NCBI RefSeq assembly: GCF_050947335.1
Contig: NC_134997.1
Coordinates: forward strand, 6,262,001-6,326,000
Source of the DNA: Megachile rotundata
Taxonomy: Eukaryota; Arthropoda; Insecta; Hymenoptera; Megachilidae
Reading direction: 5' to 3'
Length of the DNA stretch: 64,000 nt
The translations under genes were made by a program, and so were the position numbers. This document shows, in pieces, positions 11,721 through 22,600 of this stretch. Below the pieces are notes generated by a model. It did no database searches, had not been told where the DNA came from, and saw only the letters and a list, made by a program, of their open reading frames with translations. Every line of letters starts with the position of its first letter. Position 1 is the stretch's first letter.

Positions 11721-12600
11721 TATAAGCATAATTATCAATTAGCTGTATGAGTACGCAATTATGTTTGAGAACTCTGTTATCTCGTGACAAAATTGTACAT
11801 CATGTGTCAAAAACGCAGGATTAATTACGGGAGCATATGTTGTAAGATAAGGCATCGTGTGAAATCGAATTACATGAACCGCAGGATAATTACGGATAAT
11901 TACTGCATGATGATACATCATTTTTGGGATGACGAATTTTTTACGTCAGATGGCAGGGGCTGGAATCAGTGCAACAGGTGGCGAATGTAGTGAGAATGAA
12001 AGTAAACGCAATGAATTTCATTTTCATTTATATCTATATACATGAAGACTTTCAATTTTATAATAATTATATACGAAACTGTAATTTTAGTTTTACTGCT
12101 ACTTGAACTTACATGTGAATCATCTATATTATTCAAAATTTTTTTAACCTCCAGTACACACTGGATCACACATGTTCACACGAACGTGTTAATCTTGTAC
12201 TATTAATCGCTACTTCTGATTATATTCTACAAATCCATAAACTTCAAAATTTTAGTACTCTACAAAATCGAAGTATTGCAAATAATTTTCTAATTTTAAT
12301 AACTGTAAATTTTGTACAAATTTTTTAATAATTTTGTAACAGTTCCAAATTTCAAAATTACCAAATTACCACGTCCACAAATTCTAAAATCTGAAAATAA
12401 AAAAATACAAAAATACATGGAACCAGAAATAGAAATACTAAATATGATAAAATTTGAAAACTGGGAAGAGTTACAAATAAGTTCATAAACTTATATATGC
12501 AAAACCAGATATGTGCAGCATTATCACGAACGTTAATAATGCTAAATATCTCGACGAGATTTTTCTCCAATCTACAACTGTATTCCTCGAGCATTAGTAG
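11721..12600. other. AT-rich DNA with degenerate CAAATT words
   Basis: Bases 12230-12420 hold degenerate AAATTTCAAAATTACCAAATTACC text, the same word family as the ATTTGG arrays but in the opposite orientation (C-rich on +). No gene is seen. Confidence 0.4.
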
Positions 12601-13080
12601 ACCAGTTATTCGATTTTAATTTCCCAGAAGTTGCCCAGAAACGACCGTCTGCGAACGGCGCATCGACTGCGCCGATTCGATTCCATTTAATCGAGACGGT
12701 GCTGAGAGGGTCAGAGGGGGGACTGGCCCTCTAAGCATTCCAAGAGGACCACGAACTCGTCCCCTCGTGAGAACTCGCTAGCCGACTAGCCGTTCTGTAA
12801 AAATGCAAACGCACAAGTGTAACCGCCCCGGCGTTGCATCATTTAACACACCGGCTCTTACGCTGCATCACGAGATACCAGATATTTCAAGAGAAAATAA
12901 TAAAGACGCGAACGAGCGAGCGAGTTGCGAGAAGCGACTTGTGTTACTGGATGGTCTACGCGGACTCGGCCGGTCGACGATACAGAAAACCGCAACGGTC
13001 CAACTCGTTTTATATACAGGGTGGTTCTGTTGGGACGAGCTTCTTTAAAGGAAAATTTCGAGGAAATTATAGGGGAAAAA
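12601..13080. other. GC-rich island ending in a TATACAGGGTG motif
   Basis: A GC- and CpG-rich block with a small hairpin (CGGCGCA and TGCGCCG around 12656-12674). Overlapping + strand frames of 60-108 codons have no recognisable motif. TATACAGGGTGG at 13013-13024 resembles insect DNA-transposon ends; an inverted copy, CACCCTGTATA, lies at 14440-14450. Confidence 0.35.
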
Positions 13081-13795
13081 ATAAGGTGGTTACTGGGTGG
13101 TTACAAGGTGGTTACAGGGTAGTTACTAGTTGTGGATGTTACTGTTGGGGGCTGTACTAGCTTTTCTGGGAGTTGTGATAGGGACTGCACTTTTTTACGT
13201 AAAACTAGGAGAAAATTATAGAGGAAAACATTGGATGGTACAAGAGGGTGCTTACTAGTTCCACCCTAGTACATAGAATGTTTCTGCGAGCTGCAATAGA
13301 GACTGTTATTTTTTAAATAAAATTAGGGGAATATTATAGAGGAAAATATTGTAAGGTACAAGAGGGTAGTTACTAGTTCCACCCTAGTACATAGAATGTT
13401 TCTGCGAGCTGCAATAGAGACTGTTATTTTTTAAGTAAAATTAGGGGAATATTATAGAGGAAAAAATTGTAAGGTACAAGAGGGTAGTTACTAGTTCCAC
13501 CCTAGTACATAGGGTGTTTCTAGAAGCTGCAATAGAGACTGCTATTTTTTAAGTAAAATTAGGGGAATATTATAAAGGAAAACATTGGATGGTACAAGAG
13601 GGTGGTACTTACTAGTTCAAACTAGTACATAGGATGTTTCTAGAGGATGCAACATGGTAGAGCTTTTGTTTTGTTAAAACTAGAAGAAAATATTAGAGGA
13701 AAATATTACATGGTACAATAGGGTTGTAGTTACTGGTTCACCATGGTATAGAGTGTTTCTGGTGGATGTGAGAGGGTAGTAAAGGAAAATTAGAG
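13081..13795. repeat. 118-bp tandem repeat
   Basis: GGTACAA starts at 13237, 13355, 13473 and 13591, exactly 118 bp apart each time, and again at 13712 after small indels. Each unit contains AGTTACTAGTTCCACCCTAG, TGTTTCT, GCAATAGAGACTGYTATTTT and TTAGGGGAATATTATA. A diverged first copy covers 13081-13230. No coding frame survives across copies. Confidence 0.9.
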
Positions 13796-14439
13796 TAGTT
13801 TAACTAACAAGGTAGTTTAAGTTTAGCTAACAGGGTAGTTTAAGGAGAACTAGGGAAAATGATAGAGGAAAGTGTCATATGATATGTGGAGAGGTACTTC
13901 ATTACAGTAAGTGTTCGAATGGTTCTCCATCGTACTCTACGCCATTGTGAAATTATTAATTTAAGGGTGAAATTATAAAATTACAAATTTGTTATAAAAG
14001 GATGAAATTAGTGATGAAATTATGAAATAATAAAATTAATTATGAAATTATGAAGTTACAAAATTATAAAAGTATAGAATTACTAAATTATTAAATTGTA
14101 AGATTGTAAAATTATTAAATTGTAAAATTCTAAAATTCCAATATTTCAAAATTCTAAAATTCTAAAATTAATTATGGAGATCTAAAGATAAAACTAAATA
14201 TGAAATTAAAAGACCATAAAATCATGAAACTAACCATAAAATCATTTAAATATAAAATATTCAAATTTACAAAAATTCCCACATCTCCAAGCTCCCAACC
14301 TCCCGAACACAAACTAAAACAGTAAAGAATTCTACAAACTAGACAAAACATCAGTATTTGTTTGAATATTGCATCAGTGTACAACCGCTAACGCACCGTG
14401 GAAATAAATGATGCATGAAGGGGTTAAAATGAGAGTGTT
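13796..14439. repeat. Degenerate AT-rich simple repeats
   Basis: From about 13930 to 14270 the text is a loose array of GAAATTATAAAATTA-like words with no fixed period. No gene is seen. Confidence 0.5.
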
Positions 14440-14775
14440 CACCCTGTATAAATAGTAAAACGGCGTATCCCTGAGCCGGATCGTTGGCCTTGATCGCGGA
14501 ATCGTTACGTTTACGCTCGCGTACGCATCGTACCGTGTCGTGTGTAGCAGCGTCGTGTGTACCGCGTCGTTGCACCGTCACGCATTCCGTGACGAGTTTA
14601 TACGACCATCGACGAGATACTACGTGTGTCGACGTTGTTCTTCGCTATGCTCGAGCGTGCCCCTTCTACTACTCTTTCCGAGCAACTTTTTATTAAATCT
14701 ACTCGAAGCTTTGACCACGCTAATAGCGCGCACGTTCTCCACGAAGGTTAACTTTTTTCGTTTTAGATGAATTTT
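14440..14775. other. CpG-dense island
   Basis: A sharply bounded block very dense in CpG (TCGCGTACGCATCGTACCGT and similar). Several + strand frames of 70-76 codons are open because CpG-rich text is stop-poor; none has recognisable motifs. A regulatory role (enhancer or alternative promoter of the downstream cyclin gene) is possible but not shown. Confidence 0.35.
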
Positions 14776-15610
14776 ACGCGTTACTGAACTTGCCGAGGCT
14801 GATTCTTTGAAAATGGAATCATTTATTTCCTGCCTGTCATTGTTGGAAATTGTTTATGACGGGAGTTGTTTAAGCTATTTTGCGATTTTATTGTTTTTGT
14901 GGAGGGAGGACTTAGGTATATGGTTTAGCTTGAAAATAATTTATTTCCATATTATATATTTTATATGTATTTTTATATTTTTATATACGTGTATTAAATG
15001 TATTTTGTCAAAGTATATAAAAATATTAAAATGTTAAAACATACAGATATATAAAAATACACAATACATATGTATGTATAACATGTGAAAATATTTGTAT
15101 GCGTACATATATGTAATTTAATATTCTCTATTTATGTGCAAAAATAATATATGTATTTATATGTACATATAAGTTGTAATATTCCCAGTTCATAGTGTAT
15201 ATAAAAATTGTATATTTATTATGCATATATGTACATATGAAATGTAGTATAAAACAAACATGTAGTCTAAACACTTTTTGTCGCATTAATTTATATTCAT
15301 TTTTTAATTAAATTTATTCAATTTGTAATTTGTATTTTACCTAAAGTTCTCCAAATTACTGAATAATTAAATCTGTAGACATTATTGAAACTTAGGTTAG
15401 TTCACCCAACCTTTCATACCAGATTCACGAGACTATACAAAATGGCGGATCTCAGTCTCATCTCAAATTACGGAAATATTCTACCAAAATTTAACCTTCA
15501 AAATGAAGAATCATAAACCAGTTCTGGGAGAATCATGAATCAGTTCAATGTTACAAATTTTCAATTTGAATACAAATGCTTATTAATCGTCGTATGTATA
15601 AAAATGAAAT
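14776..15610. other. AT-rich DNA with TATATGTACATATA text
   Basis: Bases 14930-15260 are rich in TATGTACATAT-like alternating words. The remainder is ordinary AT-rich DNA, with nothing further recognised. Confidence 0.4.
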
Positions 15611-16015
15611 ACTCGAATGACGCACAACCGTGGTTCTATCATAAATCGTTTTCCTCGTTTGCCTCGACAAGCAGATAAATTGTGCATCGTCGCGTTACGG
15701 TGCAACTATCGACTACGACACCACTCGAGAATCGACTTACGGTCGCGTAAAAATCACGCCTATACCACTTGCGCGTGGTCGTCTTTGTTTCATTCACCGG
15801 CACTACGTGTCGCGTTACGAGCGTATACGTACGCACTCGAGTATGAAGCTCCACCTCTTCAAGGATGAGAGGTCAATCGAGGAGGTGAGACCAAGAGGAA
15901 AACGATATGCTTTGCACAAATACAATGAGGGTGAAAGAAAATGGATCCTTGGCGGTTTCTTCTACTTAACTGCGGAATTTCGTTTGAAAGAGTTCGTAAT
16001 TAGATTCAAATGAGT
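15611..16015. other. CpG-dense island
   Basis: A second CpG-dense block, open on both strands (83 and 68 codons on +, 71 on -). No family motif was seen. It resembles the 14440-14775 island in composition. Confidence 0.35.
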
Positions 16016-16780
16016 ATACATCAGTACATGAGCATACGTCAAAATATATTTCGGCTGTGAATTTTATTATAAATTTTGTTCTAAATGTTTCTATTATAGA
16101 TTTTATGACGAATGATTATTTTTTAATTTACATGACAAGTATATACATCACTCACACTACAAATAAAACTTGAGATTAATGAGTGTACACGTTGAATGTG
16201 ATTAATTGGACGAAGACCTGAGTTAAGTATATTTTTTCAAATTGATCAATTTTATTAAATTTATTGAAATTATCAAGTTCACCAAAATTTTAAATTTGAT
16301 CAAATTTATCAAGTTCATTAAATTTATTCATTGAAGTTATCAAGTTCTCAAAAATTTTTAATTTGTTCAAATTTATCAAATTCATTAAATTTATTAAATT
16401 TATCAAACTCGCAAAATTTAAGAGGTTAATCAAATTTATTAAATTTATCAGACTTACCAAATTTATAGAATTGATTAAATTATTAGAATTGTCAAGTTTA
16501 TCAAACTTGTCGAATCTATCATATTTATCAAACTTACCAATTCCCTTTACAGAATTTATGAAATTTATGTAATTTAATTTATTAAACTTTGCAGATACAA
16601 CGAATTTATCAAATTTATCAGGATCATCAAATTTATTAAACCTATTTGTCAAATTAATTTACCAAATTGATCAGATTTATGAAATTAAATTTTATCACAA
16701 ATCCCTAATACTATAATTACTAAAAGGGTATGAACCCTTTCAAATCCCCCACCTCAAACTAACCTAACCCTATACATTTT
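16016..16780. repeat. Low-complexity AAATTTATCAAATT array
   Basis: From about 16230 to 16690 short words AAATTTATC, AAATTTATT and AAGTTCA repeat with periods of 9-12 bp. The open frames on both strands translate to Asn/Leu/Ile/Lys-rich repeats, a direct product of the array rather than a gene. Flanks are AT-rich. Confidence 0.75.
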
Positions 16781-17265
16781 ACGTACAAAGATCGCACATT
16801 TCTGACAGGAACAAAGTGTGATGACAAGACAATTAATTTCACGTGGAACGTGAAAATGTCACGAAGCGAGGTGTTGATTCGACTAAAAGTTGACTCAAGC
16901 CACGTCACACGGTTTCGTAAGAGACTTTCAGAGCCTTGAGTATCGTACCCACCGAATTCAATGGACTTTTAATCAAGCCGAAGGACGCGTAGTACTCCAC
17001 GTAGTATAGCCGCCGTGTAATTTCACGGTCGAGAGAAAACGAGGGTACTACGACGTACTCGAGCGAGCAGCGCATCCGCGAGACGGAAAGGAAGCAGAAA
17101 GCGTACGTGTACGTTTACTACGATCACGCGCGATACACGCGGAGGAAATGAGCGTGTACAGTCAGCAGCAAATCTGGCTATCTTATGGAAAATATGGCAA
17201 GCGAGGGGGAAGAAATTAGTTGATCGTTCAGTTTTTTACCTTGAAAGTTTTTAGATACGTTGCGC
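16781..17265. other. GC/CpG-rich non-coding island
   Basis: A third CpG-rich block, densest at 16960-17160. No frame of note. It immediately precedes the 112-bp array and lies about 2.3 kb upstream of the first cyclin D exon found. Confidence 0.35.
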
Positions 17266-17269
17266 ATTT

Positions 17270-18300
17270 ACGAACTTTGGATTTGGGGATTTATGGATGT
17301 GGGAGATGAAGGATTTGGAGATTTATGGATGTGGAAACTTAGGGTTTCGGGGATTTATGGATGTGGGAACTTAAGGATTTGGAGATTTACAGGTACGAGA
17401 GCATAGGGATGTGGGAACTTAGGGATTTGGAAATTTACGAGTATTGGAACATAGGGATTTGGGGATTTATGGACGTGGAAATTTAGAGATTTGGAAATTT
17501 ACAGGTACGAGAGCATAGGGATGTGGGAACTTAGGGATTTGAAAATTTACGAGTATGGGAACATAGAGATTTGGGGATTTATGGACGTGGAAACTTAGAG
17601 ATTTGGAGATTTACAGGTATGGGAGTATACAGATGTGGAAACTTAGGGATTTGGAGATTTACGAATACGGGAACATAGGGATTTGGGGATTTATGGATGT
17701 GGGAACTTAAGGATTTGGAGATTTACAGGTACGAGAGCATAGGGATGTGGGAACTTAGGGCTTTGGAAATTTACGAGTATTGGAACATAGGGATTTGGGG
17801 ATTTATGGACGTGGAAACTTAGAGATTTGGAGATTTACAGGTATGGAAGTATACAGATGTGGGAACTTAGGGATTTGGAGATTTACGAGTATGGGAACAT
17901 AAGGATTTGGGGATATATGAATATGGAAGCTGAAGGATTTTGGAGATTTACAGATGTGTAAATTTAAGAATTTGAGAATTTATAGACGTGGAAACTTAAA
18001 TTTTGGAATTCAAAAATATAGAAACTTAAAGATTGTGGGATTTACGAGTATAGGAACTCAGGCATTTGGAGACTTGCAAGTATAAGAATTTAGAGATTCA
18101 GGAATATATGTGGAAGTTGAAGCATTAGGGGATTTACTGATGTGGAAACATAAGAATTTAAGTATTTATAGATGTGAATCTTGAGATTTAAAGGTTTATA
18201 GATATGGGAATCTAAAGACTTGGAGATTTGCTGCAATAGAAACTTATGAATTAGAAAATATGGATACAGCAACTTAGGGATTTATCGATTTAAGAATTTG
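17270..18300. repeat. 112-bp higher-order tandem repeat
   Basis: ACAGGTA starts at 17389, 17501, 17613, 17725 and 17837, each exactly 112 bp apart; the next (ACAGATG) is at 17950. Each unit is made of about four 28-bp subunits of the type GGATTTGGGGATTTATGGA and TGTGGGAACTTAGGGATTTG. The array is regular to about 18000 and decays into looser GATTTAGGAA text to about 18300. The G-rich strand is +. Confidence 0.92.
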
Positions 18301-19474
18301 ACGACCGGAATTTGAACATTTACGAATTTATAAATTCAGAAATTTTGCAGATACCAAATTTGATTTAGAAAGATAAGGTAGTTATTTGAAGATATATGAA
18401 TTTAGGAATATAAGTATTTGATGTCCTTAACATTTGAGTACATGCACATGTAAAAATTTAGGGTTCGAGACACTAGAAAATATAGATTTCCTGAAATTTA
18501 ATGATTCAAGAACTTGTAAATATAAATGAAGATTTGAAGAATTCGAAGTTTAAGAATTTTAAAGATTTTTATAGAAACGTAATAATGTGAAAATTATCAA
18601 ACTTAGATATGTCCATATCCAATGCAAAGTTATGTTGCATCCGAGTGTACAGCATGGAAGGAACATGCCAAGTTAAACGTACCTTCCTTAGGTTAGGTTA
18701 ACGTTTGAATATTTAATGCGTAAACTGAGCACCATGTGCCCACGAATAATATGAAATGTACGCGCTGCAAAGAGGATATATCCTATGTGCACGTATGTGA
18801 AATTATTAACATGGGATATTTAACGTGAGGAATATTTCGTTTATATATGAGAAATTAATTGAAGGTAGGAAAGATATTTTATACGTGAAATATATAATTG
18901 TACTTGCGATAGCAATTATTTTTTTCTTGGAAAAATGAAAAATTTCTGTGATTTGAAAATTTTTTAATTTGAACAATTTATATTTTTCATGTCTGTAGAA
19001 TCTGACGGTGAAACATAACATTTTGACCAATTACCCATGTAAGGTATTTTGACCTAACCCATTAATTAGCTGTTTTTATTTTGTAATAAAGTAAAAAATT
19101 TAATCAATACTCATCTGAAATAAAATTCAGTCAAAACTTCATCAAAAATTCAGACAATACTGAGAAACGTCAAAATTAAACCTCAACTCGCTAACAATAA
19201 ACCAAAAAACCGTATCACTACTCTTAAATAAAATTAAAGAATGTAGCTAACAAAAATTCCCATACAAAATAATCACACAGTGCATTAATTTTTCCAAATC
19301 GTACAGACTGCACATATAAGGAAAAACAAAAATCGTATGATAATACCTATGCATCATTAACGCCCACTATGAAGCACAAATCCACTGTAAAACACGTTCC
19401 ACGTGTCTCAGTTTGATGTAGGTTCCACATCGTGGAGCAATGAATCATAATCGCATTCTGTTCGATGGTTGCAG
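18301..19474. other. AT-rich DNA upstream of the cyclin exon
   Basis: Degenerate remains of the ATTTAGG words continue to about 18600, then ordinary AT-rich DNA up to the acceptor at 19473-19474 (CGATGGTTGCAG). No upstream cyclin coding exon was found here. Confidence 0.5.
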
Positions 19475-19637
19475 AGGTGGGAACAACTGGTCGTCTCGAA
19501 GCTGAAATGGGAATTATCTGCGGTGACACCAGGTGACTTCCTGATGCACATCCTGAGCAGACTGCCCGTGCCCGGAAGCTGGGACCCGGTGATGGTCAGG
19601 AGGCACGCGCAGACTTTCATCGCCCTCAGCGCCAGAG
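19475..19637 (+). CDS. CycD: cyclin D exon, middle of the cyclin fold
   Basis: Acceptor GGTTGCAG ends at 19474 and donor GTAAAT begins at 19638. The exon is 163 nt, entering in phase 0 and leaving one base of a split Glu codon. It encodes the conserved VVSKLKWELSAVTPGDF stretch and RRHAQTFIALSA. An alternative acceptor two bases downstream (exon from 19477) would change only the first codon and depends on the unseen upstream exon. Confidence 0.93.
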
Positions 19638-22600
19638 GTAAATAATAAAAAATTTAGAAAACCGCACACAGGATGTGGACGTAATAAGAAATGATAGCTG
19701 GAGTGATACCGAACAAGTTTTTCCTCTACCAAAATGTTCGACGAGGCTGAATTTTTGAGTTATTAATACTTTGACTGCGGTAGTGATGGCTATGAACTGA
19801 TTTTGATCGTGAACAAGCAAGATCTTAAACTTTACTCTTCATTTTTTCCCCCATGAAATTTGCTTTGTATTTATGCTTATAAATATTAGCACATTTTGTA
19901 AGTGATAACGCGTTTTATTAATATAGACACATCGATTGATTAATAATATGTTACTGCTGCGGTGTAGATTTGTTTGCGATTGCAATGAACATCGGATCAT
20001 ACCCATCACTCTCCTAAGTTCAATATTGGTCGGCCAATCAATTTTTTTCTAAATTGATTTCTAATTTTACTCAACAATAAAATTATTTTATATTTTACAT
20101 TTGATATTATCATAAAGTTCCTTGCTGAGAAACGTAACAGATTTTTGTGAAAAATAGTATGTCGTCATATGGATGACGTGACACGTTCCAAGCATATGGT
20201 CGTAAACACATTTTAAGTTTCTCTAATTTTATTAGTTTAGAAGGCACCTGGCGGATACGCTAAAATGGATATCGTGTATTTGATCATGTTAAAATTTTCT
20301 GCGTTTTAGATTTCGCGTAAAAATAGACGAACTAACCTTAGCACACTATTTATGGAGCGGCAACGTAAAAGTTTCTTAGAAGCCAGAATTTTAATTATGA
20401 AATGTAAACACTCATATTTCACTCCTTGTTATTGTTTAAATATAAATAACATACACTATAATATTCATGAGTTAATTATAATTATGATTGTTGTACAAAT
20501 AAACAACGTGTATACACTGAGTAAAAATTGTATAAATATTAATTCATGTTAATACGCTACTATTATTGGGTTGAACGAAATAACATCATGGAAATATTGC
20601 ACTAATTGTAAAACATTGTAACGAGTTGAATTCATTGATAAGAACTTATTACAATTCGTTCTACTTTTCGACAGGAAATCCTTCTGACAAGTTTTTAAGC
20701 TTCTTGGCGCCTACAGCCATCATTTTCATAATACTGTAATTGTCGTAGACACGATAAGAATAATTAACAAGAAAGGTCGTACCGTAGAGTAGCGCATAAA
20801 TTTCTATCTGTGTTCTAGTTTTCAATCATAACTGCTCGTCAAATTTGAATATTTCAATGAAACGATAACACTCGCTCCTCTTTTTGCAAATTTGCGATAC
20901 ACGTTTTAAAAGTGGATCAAGTCCACTGTTTATGAAAGATAACTTAATACGTCAGCAATCTGCAGCGAAAATAATTGAAAATTCCCAATTTTTGATCAGG
21001 CAATATAATGGTAGTGAAAAGATTATGATAGTGCAAGCCCTTAGGTTGATTTTTCTTTGTCTTTCTTACGCAGTATATAAGATATGATATTGTTGCATAG
21101 CAATTATGGATAATTGTAGCGAAATTACGAGTGAAGGTTCATCGTGTGAAAACACAGAGCGTAAAATTAAGGTGTGAAAGATTGCAGCGTGGAAAATTAC
21201 CATGCAAGGGATTATAAGGCGTGAAATTACGACGCAAGGGATTATAGCGCGTGAAATTACAACGTAAGGGATTCCAACGCGTGAATATACGGCACGAGAA
21301 ATTACAGCACGTGAAATTACGATGCAAGGAGCTATGGCGCTAGAAAATGGGACGCGAGGAATTACAGCGCGTGAAATTACAGCGCAAGGAATTATAGCGC
21401 ACGAAGATACGATGTGCAGGGATTTATAGCGCGTAGAGATACGACGCGAGAAATTACAGCGCATGATATTACAGTGCAAAGGATTATAGCGTATGGAATT
21501 ATCATGCAAGGGAATGCAGCGCGTGAAATTACAGCGCAAGGAATTATAACGCGTGAAGATACGATGTGTAGGGATTTATAGCGCGCAGAGATGCGACGCG
21601 AGAAATTACAGCGCATGATATTACAGTGCAAAGGATTATAGCGTATGGAATTACCATGCAAGGAATTGCAGCGCGTGAAATTACAGCGCAAGGAATTATA
21701 ACGCGTGAAGATACGATGTGTAGGGATTTATAGCGCGCAGAGATGCGACGCGAGAAATTACAGCGCATGATATTACAGTGCAAAGGATTATAGCGTATGG
21801 AATTACCATGCAAGGGATTACATCGTGTAAAATTAAGGCACTAGGAATTATAGCGCGTGAAGATACGAAGTGTAGGGATTTATAACGCGTAGAGATACGA
21901 CGCGAGAAAATGCAGCGCAAGAAATTACGGCGCAAGGGATTATAACGCGTCAAATTACCACGCAAGGTATCACAACGTGTGAAATTGCGGCGCAAGGATT
22001 TACAGCGCGTAGAATTACGACGCGAGAAATTACAACGCGTGAAATTACGATGCAAGGTACTATTGCGTGTGAAACTATGACGCGAGGAATGACACCACGT
22101 GATTATACAATGCATGGAAATACGATAAGTGACGGTATACGATTCATGGAAATGGAACACATCAAAATACATCAAATTAATCAATAACAAAAGAATGTTG
22201 GAGTCAAAATACGAAGACAATGCAAGTGAAACTAAAATTACAAAAATAACTGAACAACCGAAATATTATCCATGTAATCAACAATTTATTCAGTTTGAAA
22301 GTCGATCACATGAGAAATGTTTCGAGAACTTTTTGTATTCGACCGGAACCGAGTTATCGACTTTCGTCGAGCGATTCGACACATCGAAGGCATTTCGACG
22401 CTTATTACAAATGATAATCGCGTCATGCAACGCGTAGTAAATACGACACGCTTTAAAATGCAATTCCACCGGGCTGCTGTTCATTGTCAGCCCGGTTAGA
22501 ACCGTGCCACGGCATCGTAAACAATCGATAACGTGCATCGTTAACTCACGCGTTAATGAATATGCCGGTGCATCGTATAATGCACTCGACCATCACGTAA

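Noticed and set aside
21066..22220. Minus-strand frames of 89-174 codons rich in Arg/Cys/Ile
   Set aside because: They follow the 30/152-bp repeat exactly and recur with the array period, with no family resemblance.
22468..22496. microRNA precursor hairpin
   Set aside because: The perfect stem is only 9 bp with an 11-nt loop; flanking bases do not extend pairing to the roughly 60-80 nt needed.
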